A model generated the notes under the pieces. The model did no database searches, was not told where the DNA came from, and saw nothing but the letters and a program-made list of their open reading frames with translations. From Methanosarcina barkeri 3 (lineage in GTDB: Archaea; Halobacteriota; Methanosarcinia; Methanosarcinales; Methanosarcinaceae): a stretch of 64,000 nucleotides of DNA. Location: contig NZ_CP009517.1 in NCBI RefSeq assembly GCF_000970305.1, forward strand, positions 124,001 to 188,000, in the 5' to 3' direction. Below are positions 40,454 through 48,093 of this stretch, one piece after another; position 1 is the stretch's first letter, and every line of letters begins with the position of its first letter. The translations under genes were made by a program, and so were the position numbers.

Positions 40454-41569
40454 TTACTGTTTTTCACTAAATTTTTTTACTACATTTAAAAGTTCTAGCA
40501 TCACCTCATTATCAATCTGTCCCAAAGCTTCGGTTTTTACGTCCTGTACTTCTACAGCAAGCTTGTGATCAAGAATCATCGAACATATGTAACAGTACTT
40601 TGCACCTGCCGGGTTCCTTGTCTTGCACCTGGTGCATTCAACAGGTTTTAGTTCTATGTCTCTTTCATCACTGTCATCTTCAACAATGCCATTCTTAGCA
40701 AGTAGTTTCTTTTCTATATCAGCTCCTGAGAGATGCAAATAAGTTGCAGGCATGTTACTTTCTTTAGTCCAACCTGCAAATATCCTTAACTCCATCTCGT
40801 TAAATCCTCTTTTAGCAAGATCTGTTAAGCGTCCATGCCGGAATGCATGAGGATAAACATTCTTTTTTATCCCGGCTTTGTTTGCGAGGCTGTTTAACAT
40901 GTTGTTTACTGTCTGCTCGTTGAGCCTCCGGTAATTTCCATTATACTTTCTATCTGTAATAAACAAAGGAGCACTGGGGTCATCTCGGAGAGGATGCATA
41001 TTTAGATAAAGCTGCAGGTCTGGAACGCTATCAATAAGCCTTATTCTTCTTTTTCCTGTTTTGCCGTCAACTATAACTGTAGCCCCGTATTTGTCAGGCT
41101 GGATATGCCCTATATTAATGTTCAATAGCTCTCCTTTTCTTGTTGCAGAATCCCAGAGTACCATAACTAAAGCCCTGTCCCTCTGATTGTTTGCAGCATC
41201 CCGCAGAGTCAGGACATCCGCAGGCAAAAGAACTTCATCGACAGGCAAGTTGTTTTTGGGTTGCTTGCTTTTGATTCCTGTAAAAAAGTCATTATCAGGT
41301 TTTAGCCATTGAAAGAAAGTTCTTAGGGTTAAAAAATTATTATGCACAGTTGTTTCACTGCATGTCTTTTTGCGGTGAATAATGAAATTCTCTATATCCT
41401 TCTTCTTAACCGTGTTAAGGGATTTATTTTTCATGAACTCAACAAATGCCTTTAATCTCCACTGTTCGCCAAGAATTGACTTCTCTTTCTTTCCGGCTAA
41501 CGTAGCATGACGGATATAGTCATCAATAATTTCTTTGTTTTTTCCTGTAAATTCTGGGGGGTTTTTCAT
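40454..41569 (-). CDS. Tyrosine recombinase/integrase with C-terminal zinc ribbon
   Basis: The 371-residue protein has a SAM-like N-terminal core-binding domain (1-95) and a catalytic domain with Arg144 (ATRKGE), Lys172 (DGKTGKRR), His241-x-x-Arg244 (HAFRH), Trp267 in the second His position, and Tyr277 (ATYLHLSG). An extra C-terminal zinc ribbon, CTRCKTRNPAGAKYCYIC at 312-329, is unusual for integrases but known in archaea. Its start lies 64 bp from the right-end tRNA half, the normal place for an integrase next to its att site. It probably inserts the element at the anticodon loop of tRNA-Leu. Confidence 0.93.
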   Translation of the reverse strand: MKNPPEFTGKNKEIIDDYIRHATLAGKKEKSILGEQWRLKAFVEFMKNKSLNTVKKKDIENFIIHRKKTCSETTVHNNFLTLRTFFQWLKPDNDFFTGIKSKQPKNNLPVDEVLLPADVLTLRDAANNQRDRALVMVLWDSATRKGELLNINIGHIQPDKYGATVIVDGKTGKRRIRLIDSVPDLQLYLNMHPLRDDPSAPLFITDRKYNGNYRRLNEQTVNNMLNSLANKAGIKKNVYPHAFRHGRLTDLAKRGFNEMELRIFAGWTKESNMPATYLHLSGADIEKKLLAKNGIVEDDSDERDIELKPVECTRCKTRNPAGAKYCYICSMILDHKLAVEVQDVKTEALGQIDNEVMLELLNVVKKFSEKQ

Positions 41570-41633
41570 ATAATGTAATTGGACGACTCCCTATAAATAA
41601 TTAATCAAATCCAGTATCGTACTTTATGGATTA

Positions 41634-41684
41634 TTCAGAGTCCAGTTTCGTAGGAATTCGTGCGTTCGAATCGCACCTCTCGCA
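41634..41684 (+). repeat. tRNA-Leu 3' half no. 1 (right end of the 17.9-kb element)
   Basis: This 51-nt segment starts at the anticodon loop TTCAGAG and runs to discriminator A. Its stem TCCAG pairs perfectly with CTGGA of the 5' half at 23693-23697. The T-arm and acceptor strand CTCTCGC are intact. Compared with the resident tRNA, the variable arm reads GGAATTC instead of GGAGTTC. Confidence 0.9.
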
Positions 41685-41719
41685 CTAAACTTTACCTCTT
41701 TTGATAACCGTATTCTCAT

Positions 41720-41893
41720 TTACAGATTTTCTAGAATTACAACCGATGATAAGATACTTTTTACCTTTATGTTTTCAGCTACAAATTGTATTATTTCTTC
41801 TTCTCTTTGAAAAGTAATTGTTTCAAGACCTTTTACTAAAACGTCAAGAAAGTATTTTTTACCACATTCAGGGCATTTTACTTCAACTAGCAT
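41720..41893 (-). CDS. 57-aa CPxCG protein of cassette B
   Basis: From ATG 41893 it begins MLVEVKCPECGKKYFLDVL, a half zinc ribbon with one CPECG knuckle, and continues as a strand-helix protein. An upstream GTG at 41902 would add three residues. The copy in cassette D (46232-46405) is the same length and almost identical, which shows selection at protein level. It starts 2 bp after the stop of the 38-aa gene. Function unknown; a dimeric zinc-binding regulator is possible. Confidence 0.7.
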   Translation of the reverse strand: MLVEVKCPECGKKYFLDVLVKGLETITFQREEEIIQFVAENIKVKSILSSVVILENL

Positions 41894-41895
41894 TT

Positions 41896-42012
41896 TCAAC
41901 ACCTACCTACAATGACTCCTATTTCTTCTTTTCCAATTTCAACAACAGTACCTTTCCATTGCTGGTTTTCGTATCTGACAGCCATTCCGGTTTTAAAAGC
42001 TTGTGTGTTCAT
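41896..42012 (-). CDS. 38-aa protein of cassette B
   Basis: ATG at 42012 with a GGAGC site upstream; the product starts MNTQAFKTGMAVRYENQQWK and ends with GRC. It is a predicted small beta-barrel-like peptide (MAVRY...WKGTVVEIG...GVIVG). The cassette D copy has the same 38-codon length. It is co-transcribed with the CPxCG gene. Confidence 0.6.
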   Translation of the reverse strand: MNTQAFKTGMAVRYENQQWKGTVVEIGKEEIGVIVGRC

Positions 42013-42256
42013 CTTGTTATGCTCCTTTACATTTCCTAGGGCAACTTTACCCTTATTACATTATAGCATATGTTGCTTAAAGCATATAATCTTTAATCAT
42101 AATGGTAAAATTTGATTTTTATTTATTTCTTAGAATCAAGTCTATAAATCACGTAAACTATTTTCAATTCATTGAAGTGATCCACTATGAAATATATATT
42201 CTTTAAGCAATAACAAACTATTGTAACATAATGGATCGGATAAACGAGTCAATAAA

Positions 42257-42406
42257 ATGGTAATTAGTAGAAAATGCAAAATGTCCAAACAGAACAAAAT
42301 TGAGAATGCATTGAAAAACGCAAAGAACATTGGTGACGCACACATAATTCTTGAACAATTCAGGCTTACAAATGAGGAAAATTGCACAATTGCTCAGCAA
42401 TGGTAG
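42257..42406 (+). CDS. 49-aa helical protein of cassette B
   Basis: The frame runs from ATG 42257 to TAG. The core AHIILEQFRLTNEE is shared with AYLILESFNLTNEE of the 45-aa protein in cassette D, so a real peptide is likely. The first 15 residues differ. It lies about 90 bp upstream of the 106-aa gene on the same strand. Confidence 0.5.
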   Translation: MVISRKCKMSKQNKIENALKNAKNIGDAHIILEQFRLTNEENCTIAQQW

Positions 42407-42496
42407 AGAGAAAATGATTCTGCAAGGCATAGAGTATTATAAACCTTACTCTTTTACTGCATAAAGAATATATAGTTTAAATTGTAAGAAACGAAT

Positions 42497-42817
42497 ATGA
42501 CCGGGGAACCTAACAGACCATCTAACACCGTACCTATGAAAATTCTATGTAATATGGTTCTAATCCCTGACAGAAAAGATGAAGTAGAATATTTCACCGT
42601 TGACAGTAGAGGATACCCAACCCCGACGAAAACCGTATATGCAAAAAAGGAAGCTACAATAATTGTAGGCCACAGAGAACGAAATAGTCTTATAGTTACA
42701 CCTCAGGACCGCGTGTTTACTGGCGTTTTTGGGAGTAATGGGCGTCTGTCTTCCGTGGGAAAAGATTTAGAAGGGCAGGAACTTACGGTTATTGTGCATG
42801 TTCCTGAAGAAAATTGA
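42497..42817 (+). CDS. 106-aa protein of cassette B with AbrB-like C-terminus
   Basis: The protein is beta-rich. Its last 30 residues (GVFGSNGRLSSVGKDLEGQE, then LTVIV) resemble the hairpin of AbrB-like or transposon-associated DUF2080 proteins. The paralogue at 46934-47254 has equal length and differs mainly in the middle. It is the largest gene in the cassette and lies next to the right tRNA half. Possible roles: DNA-binding regulator or recombination directionality factor (both inference). Confidence 0.7.
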   Translation: MTGEPNRPSNTVPMKILCNMVLIPDRKDEVEYFTVDSRGYPTPTKTVYAKKEATIIVGHRERNSLIVTPQDRVFTGVFGSNGRLSSVGKDLEGQELTVIVHVPEEN

Positions 42818-42902
42818 TTCTTTTTTCACTCTTTCAACATGAGAACAACAGATCAGGCATTAAACTCCAGTTGCTGCAAAAAATTAGATCAAAAGCGTCA
42901 GT

Positions 42903-42953
42903 TAGAGAGCCTGGTTTCGTAGGAATTCATGCGTTCGAATCGCACCTCTCGCA
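42903..42953 (+). repeat. tRNA-Leu 3' half no. 2
   Basis: This 51-nt copy has a degenerate loop (TAGAGAG), stem CCTGG, variable arm GGAATTC, T-arm ATGCG/CGCAC with one mismatch, and an intact CTCTCGC acceptor strand followed by A. The kinase gene of the next cassette ends 8 bp beyond it. Confidence 0.85.
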
Positions 42954-42960
42954 TTAATTT

Positions 42961-45615
42961 TTAATTACTACATTTCTGTGATTTTGAGTCAACTTGAGTA
43001 GGATCATCTTTTTCTGTCACTGTGAATCTCATAGTAAATTCTGTGCCATTATTCCTTTTCAATTCAAACTCCCCATCCAGCTGGTCTACAAGGGAAATTA
43101 CAAGCTGAAATCCAAGGCTATTAAGATCTTCGATATCAAGTTCTTCGAGAATGCCAACGCCATTATCTGAAATCGTTAGAGTGAAATTGGTGCTCTTACA
43201 GTCTTCGGATATACTTTCTATACACTCTTTTCTTTCCTCTCTATGGAGCTTAATTTTGATTTCTCCTTTTTCCCTACTGGAAAACGCGTGTTTAAGAGAA
43301 TTGGAGACAAGTTCATTGATGATCATACCAAGTGGAATAGACGTGTCCATATCAAAGAAAATATTTTCTTCTATATCCGTATCCAGGATGATGCCGTCGC
43401 TTCCAAACTTGTAGGTGAGAAATAGATTGTCAGCGAGGTTCTTAATATACTGTGAAAAGTTAAGAGTATCGATTCCTCCGCCTTTATGGAATTCCTCATG
43501 GATAAGAGCCATCGAAATGACACGGTTTTGACTTTCTTTGAACGCTTCCAGAACTTCCGAGTCCTTTATGCACTCTTTATTATCGAATTTCTCAGCTTGA
43601 AGATCGAGCAAAGATGAGATCACCTGTAGATTGTTCTTAACACGATGATGGATCTCCCGCTTGCGAATAGTTTCGATTTTCTTCAAAAACTTATAAGCCT
43701 GCTCAAGTTCGGATGTACGTTCTTGAACTCTCTCTTCTAAAGTTTCATTTGCTATCCTTAAGGCTTCCTCAGCCTTCTTGCTCTCGGTCATATCCGTGAT
43801 TGTTACTCCACAGGTGGTCTCTGAAAACTTCCACATATTCACGTTGTACCACTTGTCGAGAACCACCCCATAGTTCTCAATCTGAATTATCTCGCCCGTT
43901 TTCAATGCTCTATCCATCGCCTCAGGCCAGTAGCTCTCCACGGAGCCGACCGCTTCGCTAGCTTTACGTCCAAGAACTTGCTCCTTCTTTAGCCCGGTCA
44001 TCCTCTCCCATGCTGGGTTGACATCGAGGAAGATATAATCGACCGGCTTTCCGTTCTTGTAGATGAGCTCCATGAGCTCGAATGCCTCAGCCATCGAGTC
44101 GAACAATCCATGATATTTGGCTTCGCTCTCTCTCAGTGCCTTCTCGGCCCGCTTGCGCTCGGTGATATCCGTTGATGCACCGGATATGCCGATAAGCATG
44201 CCCCTCGCATCATACAGCGGCTCGATCGACAGGGTATAGTAAAATGGATTCCCGTTCACCCAGATAACGACATCTCCCTGAAGAGGCCTCTGTTCATCTA
44301 AGGCACGTTGTTTGAGGGCTGTAATGGGAGCTGCATCCTGGGGATCGAGAACATCCTCGTCTCTCTTGCCAAGAAGGCCTTCGGGAGTGAAGTGAGGATG
44401 GGGCTGGTACACCCAGGTATACCGAAGATTGAGGTCTTGCTGGAAGACTGCAGTTTGTGAACTCCTTAAAGCGACCCGGAACTTTTCTTCACTCTCTTGT
44501 AACGCCTTCTCTGCCCGCTTGCGCTCGGTGATATCCGTTGATGCACCGGATATGCCGATAAGCATGTCCCTCGCATCATACAGCGGCTCGATCGACAGGG
44601 TATAGTAAAATGGATTCCCGTTCACCCAGATAACGACATCTCCCTGAAGAGGCCTCTGTTCATCTAAGGCACGTTGTTTGAGGGCTGTAATGGGAGCTGC
44701 ATCCTGGGGATCGAGAACATCCTCGTCTCTCTTGCCAAGGAGGCCCTCGGGAGTGAAGTGAGGATGGGGCTGGTACACCCAGGTATACCGAAGATTGAGG
44801 TCTTGCTGGAAGACCGCAGTTGGTGAACTCCTTAAAGCGACCCGGAACTTTTCTTCACTCTCTTGTAACGCCTTCTCTGCCCGTTTGCGCTCGGTGATGT
44901 CATTGAAAATAATGGCCACCTTGTTGCTGTTCGATCCGCCGTACGGGAAGGCATAAACGTCGTACCAGCCTCCCATCAGCGGTTTTGCCGTCTGGGTGAA
45001 GCGCCTAGGTTCGCCGGTTTTTGCAATAGCACCGTAGATTTCGAACCAATGCTCTTCATGGTTTGGTACAAACTCCCGCATCCTCTTACCTGTCGCATTG
45101 TGCATTCCTGTCTGTCTCTCGAACGCTCGGTTCGTCTCTAGGAACAGGTAGTCCACCGGTTTGCCCTCGGCATCGAAGATCATCTCGATGATGCAGAATC
45201 CTTCATCGATGGAGTCGAAGAGGGAGCGGTACTTCTCCTCGCTCTTCCTTAATTCTTCCACCGGAGTATCCCTTTCTGCCTTCTCTCGAGCTTCACTTAC
45301 CATACCTTTTTCGGACTTTTTCTGGTCACTTATGTCAAATCCAGAGATACTTACGTATTGCTCTCCAGGTAAGGGGGAAAAAACAACCAAGTATAACTTA
45401 TTTCCCACTTTAACTTCAATTTTCTCGGGACTATTCCGAGAGATTACACTTTGCGTAATATCCACGATACTTGAAGGTAGTTTTTCCCCAATCTCAGCAC
45501 TCCACTCTTGCAATAAGGGTTCAGAAGCCTCATTTGAATAAAGAACAGTACCATCCCTGGCAACATTGAGCATAGGATTCAAATCCATAGAGAATTGATC
45601 TATTTTTGATTTCAT
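42961..45615 (-). CDS. Soluble multi-PAS sensor histidine kinase
   Basis: The 884-residue protein contains about five PAS/PAC units (1-90, 125-245, 246-370, 370-492, 493-620), each followed by DITERKRAEKALQESEE-type linkers. A HisKA_2-type dimerisation helix with HHRVKNNLQVISSLLDLQ follows, then a HATPase domain (IINELVSNSLKHAF, then TISDNGVGI). No transmembrane helix, so it senses a cytoplasmic signal. PAS units 2 and 3 are nearly identical 122-residue copies. No response regulator is adjacent, as is common in methanogens. It occupies cassette C between tRNA halves 2 and 3. Confidence 0.93.
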   Translation of the reverse strand: MKSKIDQFSMDLNPMLNVARDGTVLYSNEASEPLLQEWSAEIGEKLPSSIVDITQSVISRNSPEKIEVKVGNKLYLVVFSPLPGEQYVSISGFDISDQKKSEKGMVSEAREKAERDTPVEELRKSEEKYRSLFDSIDEGFCIIEMIFDAEGKPVDYLFLETNRAFERQTGMHNATGKRMREFVPNHEEHWFEIYGAIAKTGEPRRFTQTAKPLMGGWYDVYAFPYGGSNSNKVAIIFNDITERKRAEKALQESEEKFRVALRSSPTAVFQQDLNLRYTWVYQPHPHFTPEGLLGKRDEDVLDPQDAAPITALKQRALDEQRPLQGDVVIWVNGNPFYYTLSIEPLYDARDMLIGISGASTDITERKRAEKALQESEEKFRVALRSSQTAVFQQDLNLRYTWVYQPHPHFTPEGLLGKRDEDVLDPQDAAPITALKQRALDEQRPLQGDVVIWVNGNPFYYTLSIEPLYDARGMLIGISGASTDITERKRAEKALRESEAKYHGLFDSMAEAFELMELIYKNGKPVDYIFLDVNPAWERMTGLKKEQVLGRKASEAVGSVESYWPEAMDRALKTGEIIQIENYGVVLDKWYNVNMWKFSETTCGVTITDMTESKKAEEALRIANETLEERVQERTSELEQAYKFLKKIETIRKREIHHRVKNNLQVISSLLDLQAEKFDNKECIKDSEVLEAFKESQNRVISMALIHEEFHKGGGIDTLNFSQYIKNLADNLFLTYKFGSDGIILDTDIEENIFFDMDTSIPLGMIINELVSNSLKHAFSSREKGEIKIKLHREERKECIESISEDCKSTNFTLTISDNGVGILEELDIEDLNSLGFQLVISLVDQLDGEFELKRNNGTEFTMRFTVTEKDDPTQVDSKSQKCSN
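44133..44864 (-). repeat. 366-bp tandem duplication inside the histidine kinase gene
   Basis: Two consecutive 366-bp segments (exactly 122 codons) encode near-identical PAS domains. The residue differences seen include SSPTAVF/SSQTAVF and ARDML/ARGML. Synonymous divergence is also very low, so the duplication is recent or kept uniform by gene conversion. Confidence 0.9.
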
Positions 45616-46144
45616 TTCTCCTCCAAGCTCGTCTCTTAAGCGAAAAAATATCTAATCTTGGATTGTCTTTAACTAAGTTAATATTCTATTTTTTATACTG
45701 TTCAACTTCTGTTGTATAATATGGAATAATCGCATTTGTCTGTACTTGATAAATTTGAGGATATGTTATAAGTCGGTTGCTTCTCTTTGCGTTAATATAT
45801 CTTAACTTTCTCTTTTATATTGTCACAACAGTACATAATACAAATATGATTTTAAGTTTATATAATCTGTTATTGGTGTCATTAAGTATGAACCTTTATC
45901 TATAAATAGCAATCAACTTGGGAATAAAAATTTGAAAAAATATTAAACGAAAGTATACAAATAAAAGAATATTATGCCAAAAAGAGATACATTAATAATA
46001 TATAACTAAATTAATGTTATTAATTATATAAAAATGTTGGCTTAATCTTTTTAAAACATGAGCTAAATGTGTTAAGACACGAGCTAAACAAAGTTATATT
46101 TTGTATATCAAAGTAAAATTTTATCAGTTAAATTAATATATATT
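45616..46144. other. AT-rich region of cassette C upstream of the kinase
   Basis: No gene is seen in about 530 bp. The region is very AT-rich, with several TATA-like stretches. It contains the kinase promoter and runs to tRNA half no. 3. Confidence 0.5.
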
Positions 46145-46195
46145 TTCAGAATTCGGTTTCGCAGGAATTCGCTCGTTCGAATCGCACCTCTCACA
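46145..46195 (+). repeat. tRNA-Leu 3' half no. 3
   Basis: The 51-nt copy has loop TTCAGAA, stem TTCGG, variable arm GGAATTC, T-arm GCTCG/CGCAC (mismatch) and acceptor CTCTCAC. It is the most decayed of the five 3' halves. It forms the left boundary of cassette D. Confidence 0.85.
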
Positions 46196-46231
46196 CTCAA
46201 ATTTTACCTTTTTTGATAACCTTATTCTCGT

Positions 46232-46405
46232 TTACAGATTTTCTAGAATTACAACCGATGATAAAATAGTTTTTACCTTTATGTTTTCAGCTACAAACTG
46301 TATTATTTCTTCTTCTCTTTGAAAAGTGATTGTCTCAAGACCCTTTATTAAAACGTCAAGAAAGTATTTTTTACCACATTCAGGGCATTTTACTTCAACT
46401 AGCAT
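46232..46405 (-). CDS. 57-aa CPxCG protein of cassette D
   Basis: It reads MLVEVKCPECGKKYFLDVLI and is identical to the cassette B copy except for a few conservative changes (V to I, S to T). The stop TAA is at 46232-46234. Paired with the 38-aa gene upstream. Confidence 0.7.
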   Translation of the reverse strand: MLVEVKCPECGKKYFLDVLIKGLETITFQREEEIIQFVAENIKVKTILSSVVILENL

Positions 46406-46407
46406 TT

Positions 46408-46524
46408 TCAATACCTACCTACAACGACTCCTATTTTTTCTCTTCCAATTTCAACAACAGTACCTTTCCATTTCTGGTTTTCGTATCTGACAGCCATTCC
46501 GGTTTCAAAAGTTTGTGTGTTCAT
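46408..46524 (-). CDS. 38-aa protein of cassette D
   Basis: It starts MNTQTFETGMAVRYENQKWK and ends GRY. Exact length match to the cassette B copy with about eight substitutions, mostly conservative. The TGA is 2 bp before the CPxCG ATG. Confidence 0.6.
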   Translation of the reverse strand: MNTQTFETGMAVRYENQKWKGTVVEIGREKIGVVVGRY

Positions 46525-46777
46525 CTTGTTATGCTCCTTGTACGTTACTACAATAAAGTATACAGGCCTAAAGTATATAAACTTTATTCCTTTATATTAA
46601 ATTAGAGATGAAACTGAATAAGTGGTATTAGAGTATTTTTATTATAGATCTGTAGAAGAGTGGTTCCTATTTCCAGTCTAAACTATATATTATTTAAGCC
46701 AAGTTGTGGTATTGTATTAGTAAGGCCGGATAAGATAAAAGGAGTAGAATGATTCAGAAAAAAGGAAGAGCAACAAA

Positions 46778-46915
46778 ATGGTAGAAGATTCAGAAAACCT
46801 CGAAAGAGCAACAACAATATCCGAAGCTTACTTAATTCTTGAGTCCTTCAACCTGACAAATGAGGAAAGGAAATTGATTAACCCCTCTTGGTGTCATAAA
46901 GTTTATAAAGTTTAA
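46778..46915 (+). CDS. 45-aa helical protein of cassette D
   Basis: MVEDSENLERATTISEAYLI continues to LTNEERKLINPSW and ends in TAA. The central helix matches the cassette B 49-aa product. It lies 18 bp upstream of the 106-aa gene, likely in one transcript. Confidence 0.5.
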   Translation: MVEDSENLERATTISEAYLILESFNLTNEERKLINPSWCHKVYKV

Positions 46916-46933
46916 GTCTACTATCTAAAGAAT

Positions 46934-47254
46934 ATGACTGGAGAACCTAAGAGACCATCTAATACAGTACCCATGAAGATATTATGTAGTATGGTGATAA
47001 TTCCGAATAGACATGATGAAGTAGAATATTTCAAAGTGGATTCTAAGGGATACCCTATGCCTAAAAAAACAGCATATGCAAATAAAGAAGTAACTATTAT
47101 AGTTGGACACAAGGAGCGAAATAACCTTATGGTTACACCTCAGGACCGTGTATTTACTGGCGTTTTTGGGAACAATGGGCGTCTGTCTTCCGTGGGAAAA
47201 GAATTAGAAGGGCAGGAACTTACGGTTATTGTGCATATTCCTGACGAAAATTGA
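46934..47254 (+). CDS. 106-aa protein of cassette D with AbrB-like C-terminus
   Basis: It is the paralogue of the 42497-42817 product: the same length, identical PSNTVPMKILC and nearly identical last 45 residues (TPQDRVFTGVFGNNGRLSSV). Substitutions cluster at residues 22-65. Conservation of length and of both ends argues for function rather than decay. No family is firmly recognised. Confidence 0.7.
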   Translation: MTGEPKRPSNTVPMKILCSMVIIPNRHDEVEYFKVDSKGYPMPKKTAYANKEVTIIVGHKERNNLMVTPQDRVFTGVFGNNGRLSSVGKELEGQELTVIVHIPDEN

Positions 47255-47337
47255 TTCTTTTTTCACTCTTTCAACATGAGAACAATATATCAGGCATTAA
47301 ACTCCAGCTGCGGTAAAAAATTAAGTCAAAAGCGCTT

Positions 47338-47388
47338 TTCAGAGCCTGGTTTCGTAGAAATACGTGCGTTCGAATCGCACCTCTCGCA
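47338..47388 (+). repeat. tRNA-Leu 3' half no. 4
   Basis: The 51-nt copy has loop TTCAGAG, stem CCTGG (as in half no. 2), variable arm GAAATAC, T-arm GTGCG/CGCAC intact and acceptor CTCTCGC plus A. Right boundary of cassette D. Confidence 0.85.
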
Positions 47389-47581
47389 TTGATTATTTTT
47401 TATTAGCTTTTATCTTTTGTTAACGATCTGATCTTCTACTAATATTACATAAAAAAAATGTCTGCAATTACGATTTTTGATGTATAACCAAAAGTATCAG
47501 GATACGAATCTAGTTGATTGCTTAAATCGAAAAATAGAGGCGGATAAATAATAACATCATTTTCCTCATAGTGATTTCATG

Positions 47582-47957
47582 TCACTTTTTTGACGTTTGG
47601 TTTTTACTTGTTTTTTTAACAATTTTCATGTTAGATTTAAAGTCAACTTCGAGCACTTTGTTTTCTCTTTGTATTTTTTCAGCAATCTCGCAGGACAACT
47701 CACTTGAAATCCCAAATATATTTTTGAGAATTTCAGCAAGTTCCTTTTTACTCATATGTAACTTTTTATGTTCCCTCAACGTTTTCAAAACTGATTTCAT
47801 TAAAATTTCTTCTGTTATTGTTTCTCTTACTTCCATCTTTTTAATAGTCGAGTGTGAGAATAATTTTCCATTTAAAAAACTGGAAGTTTTTAAAGTTTAC
47901 TGCTACGTTGTGCAAGTTAGCTTTTCCACAATGGGTACAGAAAGTTTTTATGTACAG
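47582..47957 (-). pseudogene. Frameshifted zinc-ribbon/helical protein, paralogue of 63394-63777
   Basis: The N-terminal part reads YIKTFCTHCGKANLHNVAV from a CTG where the intact paralogue has TTG, then goes out of frame and stops. The rest continues in another frame from ATG 47836 as MEVRETITEEILMKSVLKTL to KKTSKNQTSKK. Comparison with the intact copy places small deletions near 47870-47890. The 84-aa downstream frame might still be made, but without the zinc ribbon. Confidence 0.7.
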
Positions 47958-48093
47958 TTTTATCCCCCCTCTTTCATGTTGTTCAAAATCGCTCTAATTT
48001 GGTCATTTGAGTCATGCTATCCGCTGCCATTGAAATCCCAAGTCCTTGAAGTTGCTTTCTGGGAAAGATCGTTAAACTGTACTGTCAGAGAGA

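Larger units (their letters stand above)
23706..41641 (+). mobile_element. 17.9-kb integrative element inserted in the anticodon loop of tRNA-Leu
   Basis: A 9-bp direct repeat ATTCAGAGT lies at 23697-23705 and 41633-41641, the anticodon loop of the split tRNA-Leu. Inside are a complete tRNA-Leu(CAG) close to the left end, a tyrosine integrase 64 bp from the right end, an AEP primase/SF3 helicase, an AbrB-like and a winged-helix regulator, several small proteins, and a BREX-like three-gene cassette. The gene content (integrase plus a primase-helicase of plasmid/virus type) fits an integrative plasmid or provirus. No capsid or conjugation genes are seen. Confidence 0.8.
41685..42953 (+). mobile_element. 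tRNA-bounded cassette B (1.27 kb, four tiny genes)
   Basis: The cassette lies between tRNA-Leu 3' halves 1 and 2. It is homologous over its whole length to cassette D (46196-47388), from the first bases after the left tRNA half to the right tRNA half. Both carry two minus-strand mini-genes followed by two plus-strand genes in the same order. It has no integrase, so any mobility would depend on one supplied in trans. Confidence 0.75.
46196..47388 (+). mobile_element. tRNA-bounded cassette D (1.19 kb), paralogue of cassette B
   Basis: Homology to cassette B starts within a few bases of the left tRNA half (TTTTGATAACC) and ends at the right tRNA half (TAAACTCCAGCTGC, then AAAAGCG). It therefore covers the complete unit, and the four genes are in the same order and orientation. 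Divergence is greatest in the non-coding middle (about 46560-46760). Confidence 0.75.

Noticed and set aside
42404-42406. Second pyrrolysine candidate (TAG ending the 49-aa gene)
   Set aside because: The read-through segment does not match the cassette D counterpart and has no domain-like features.
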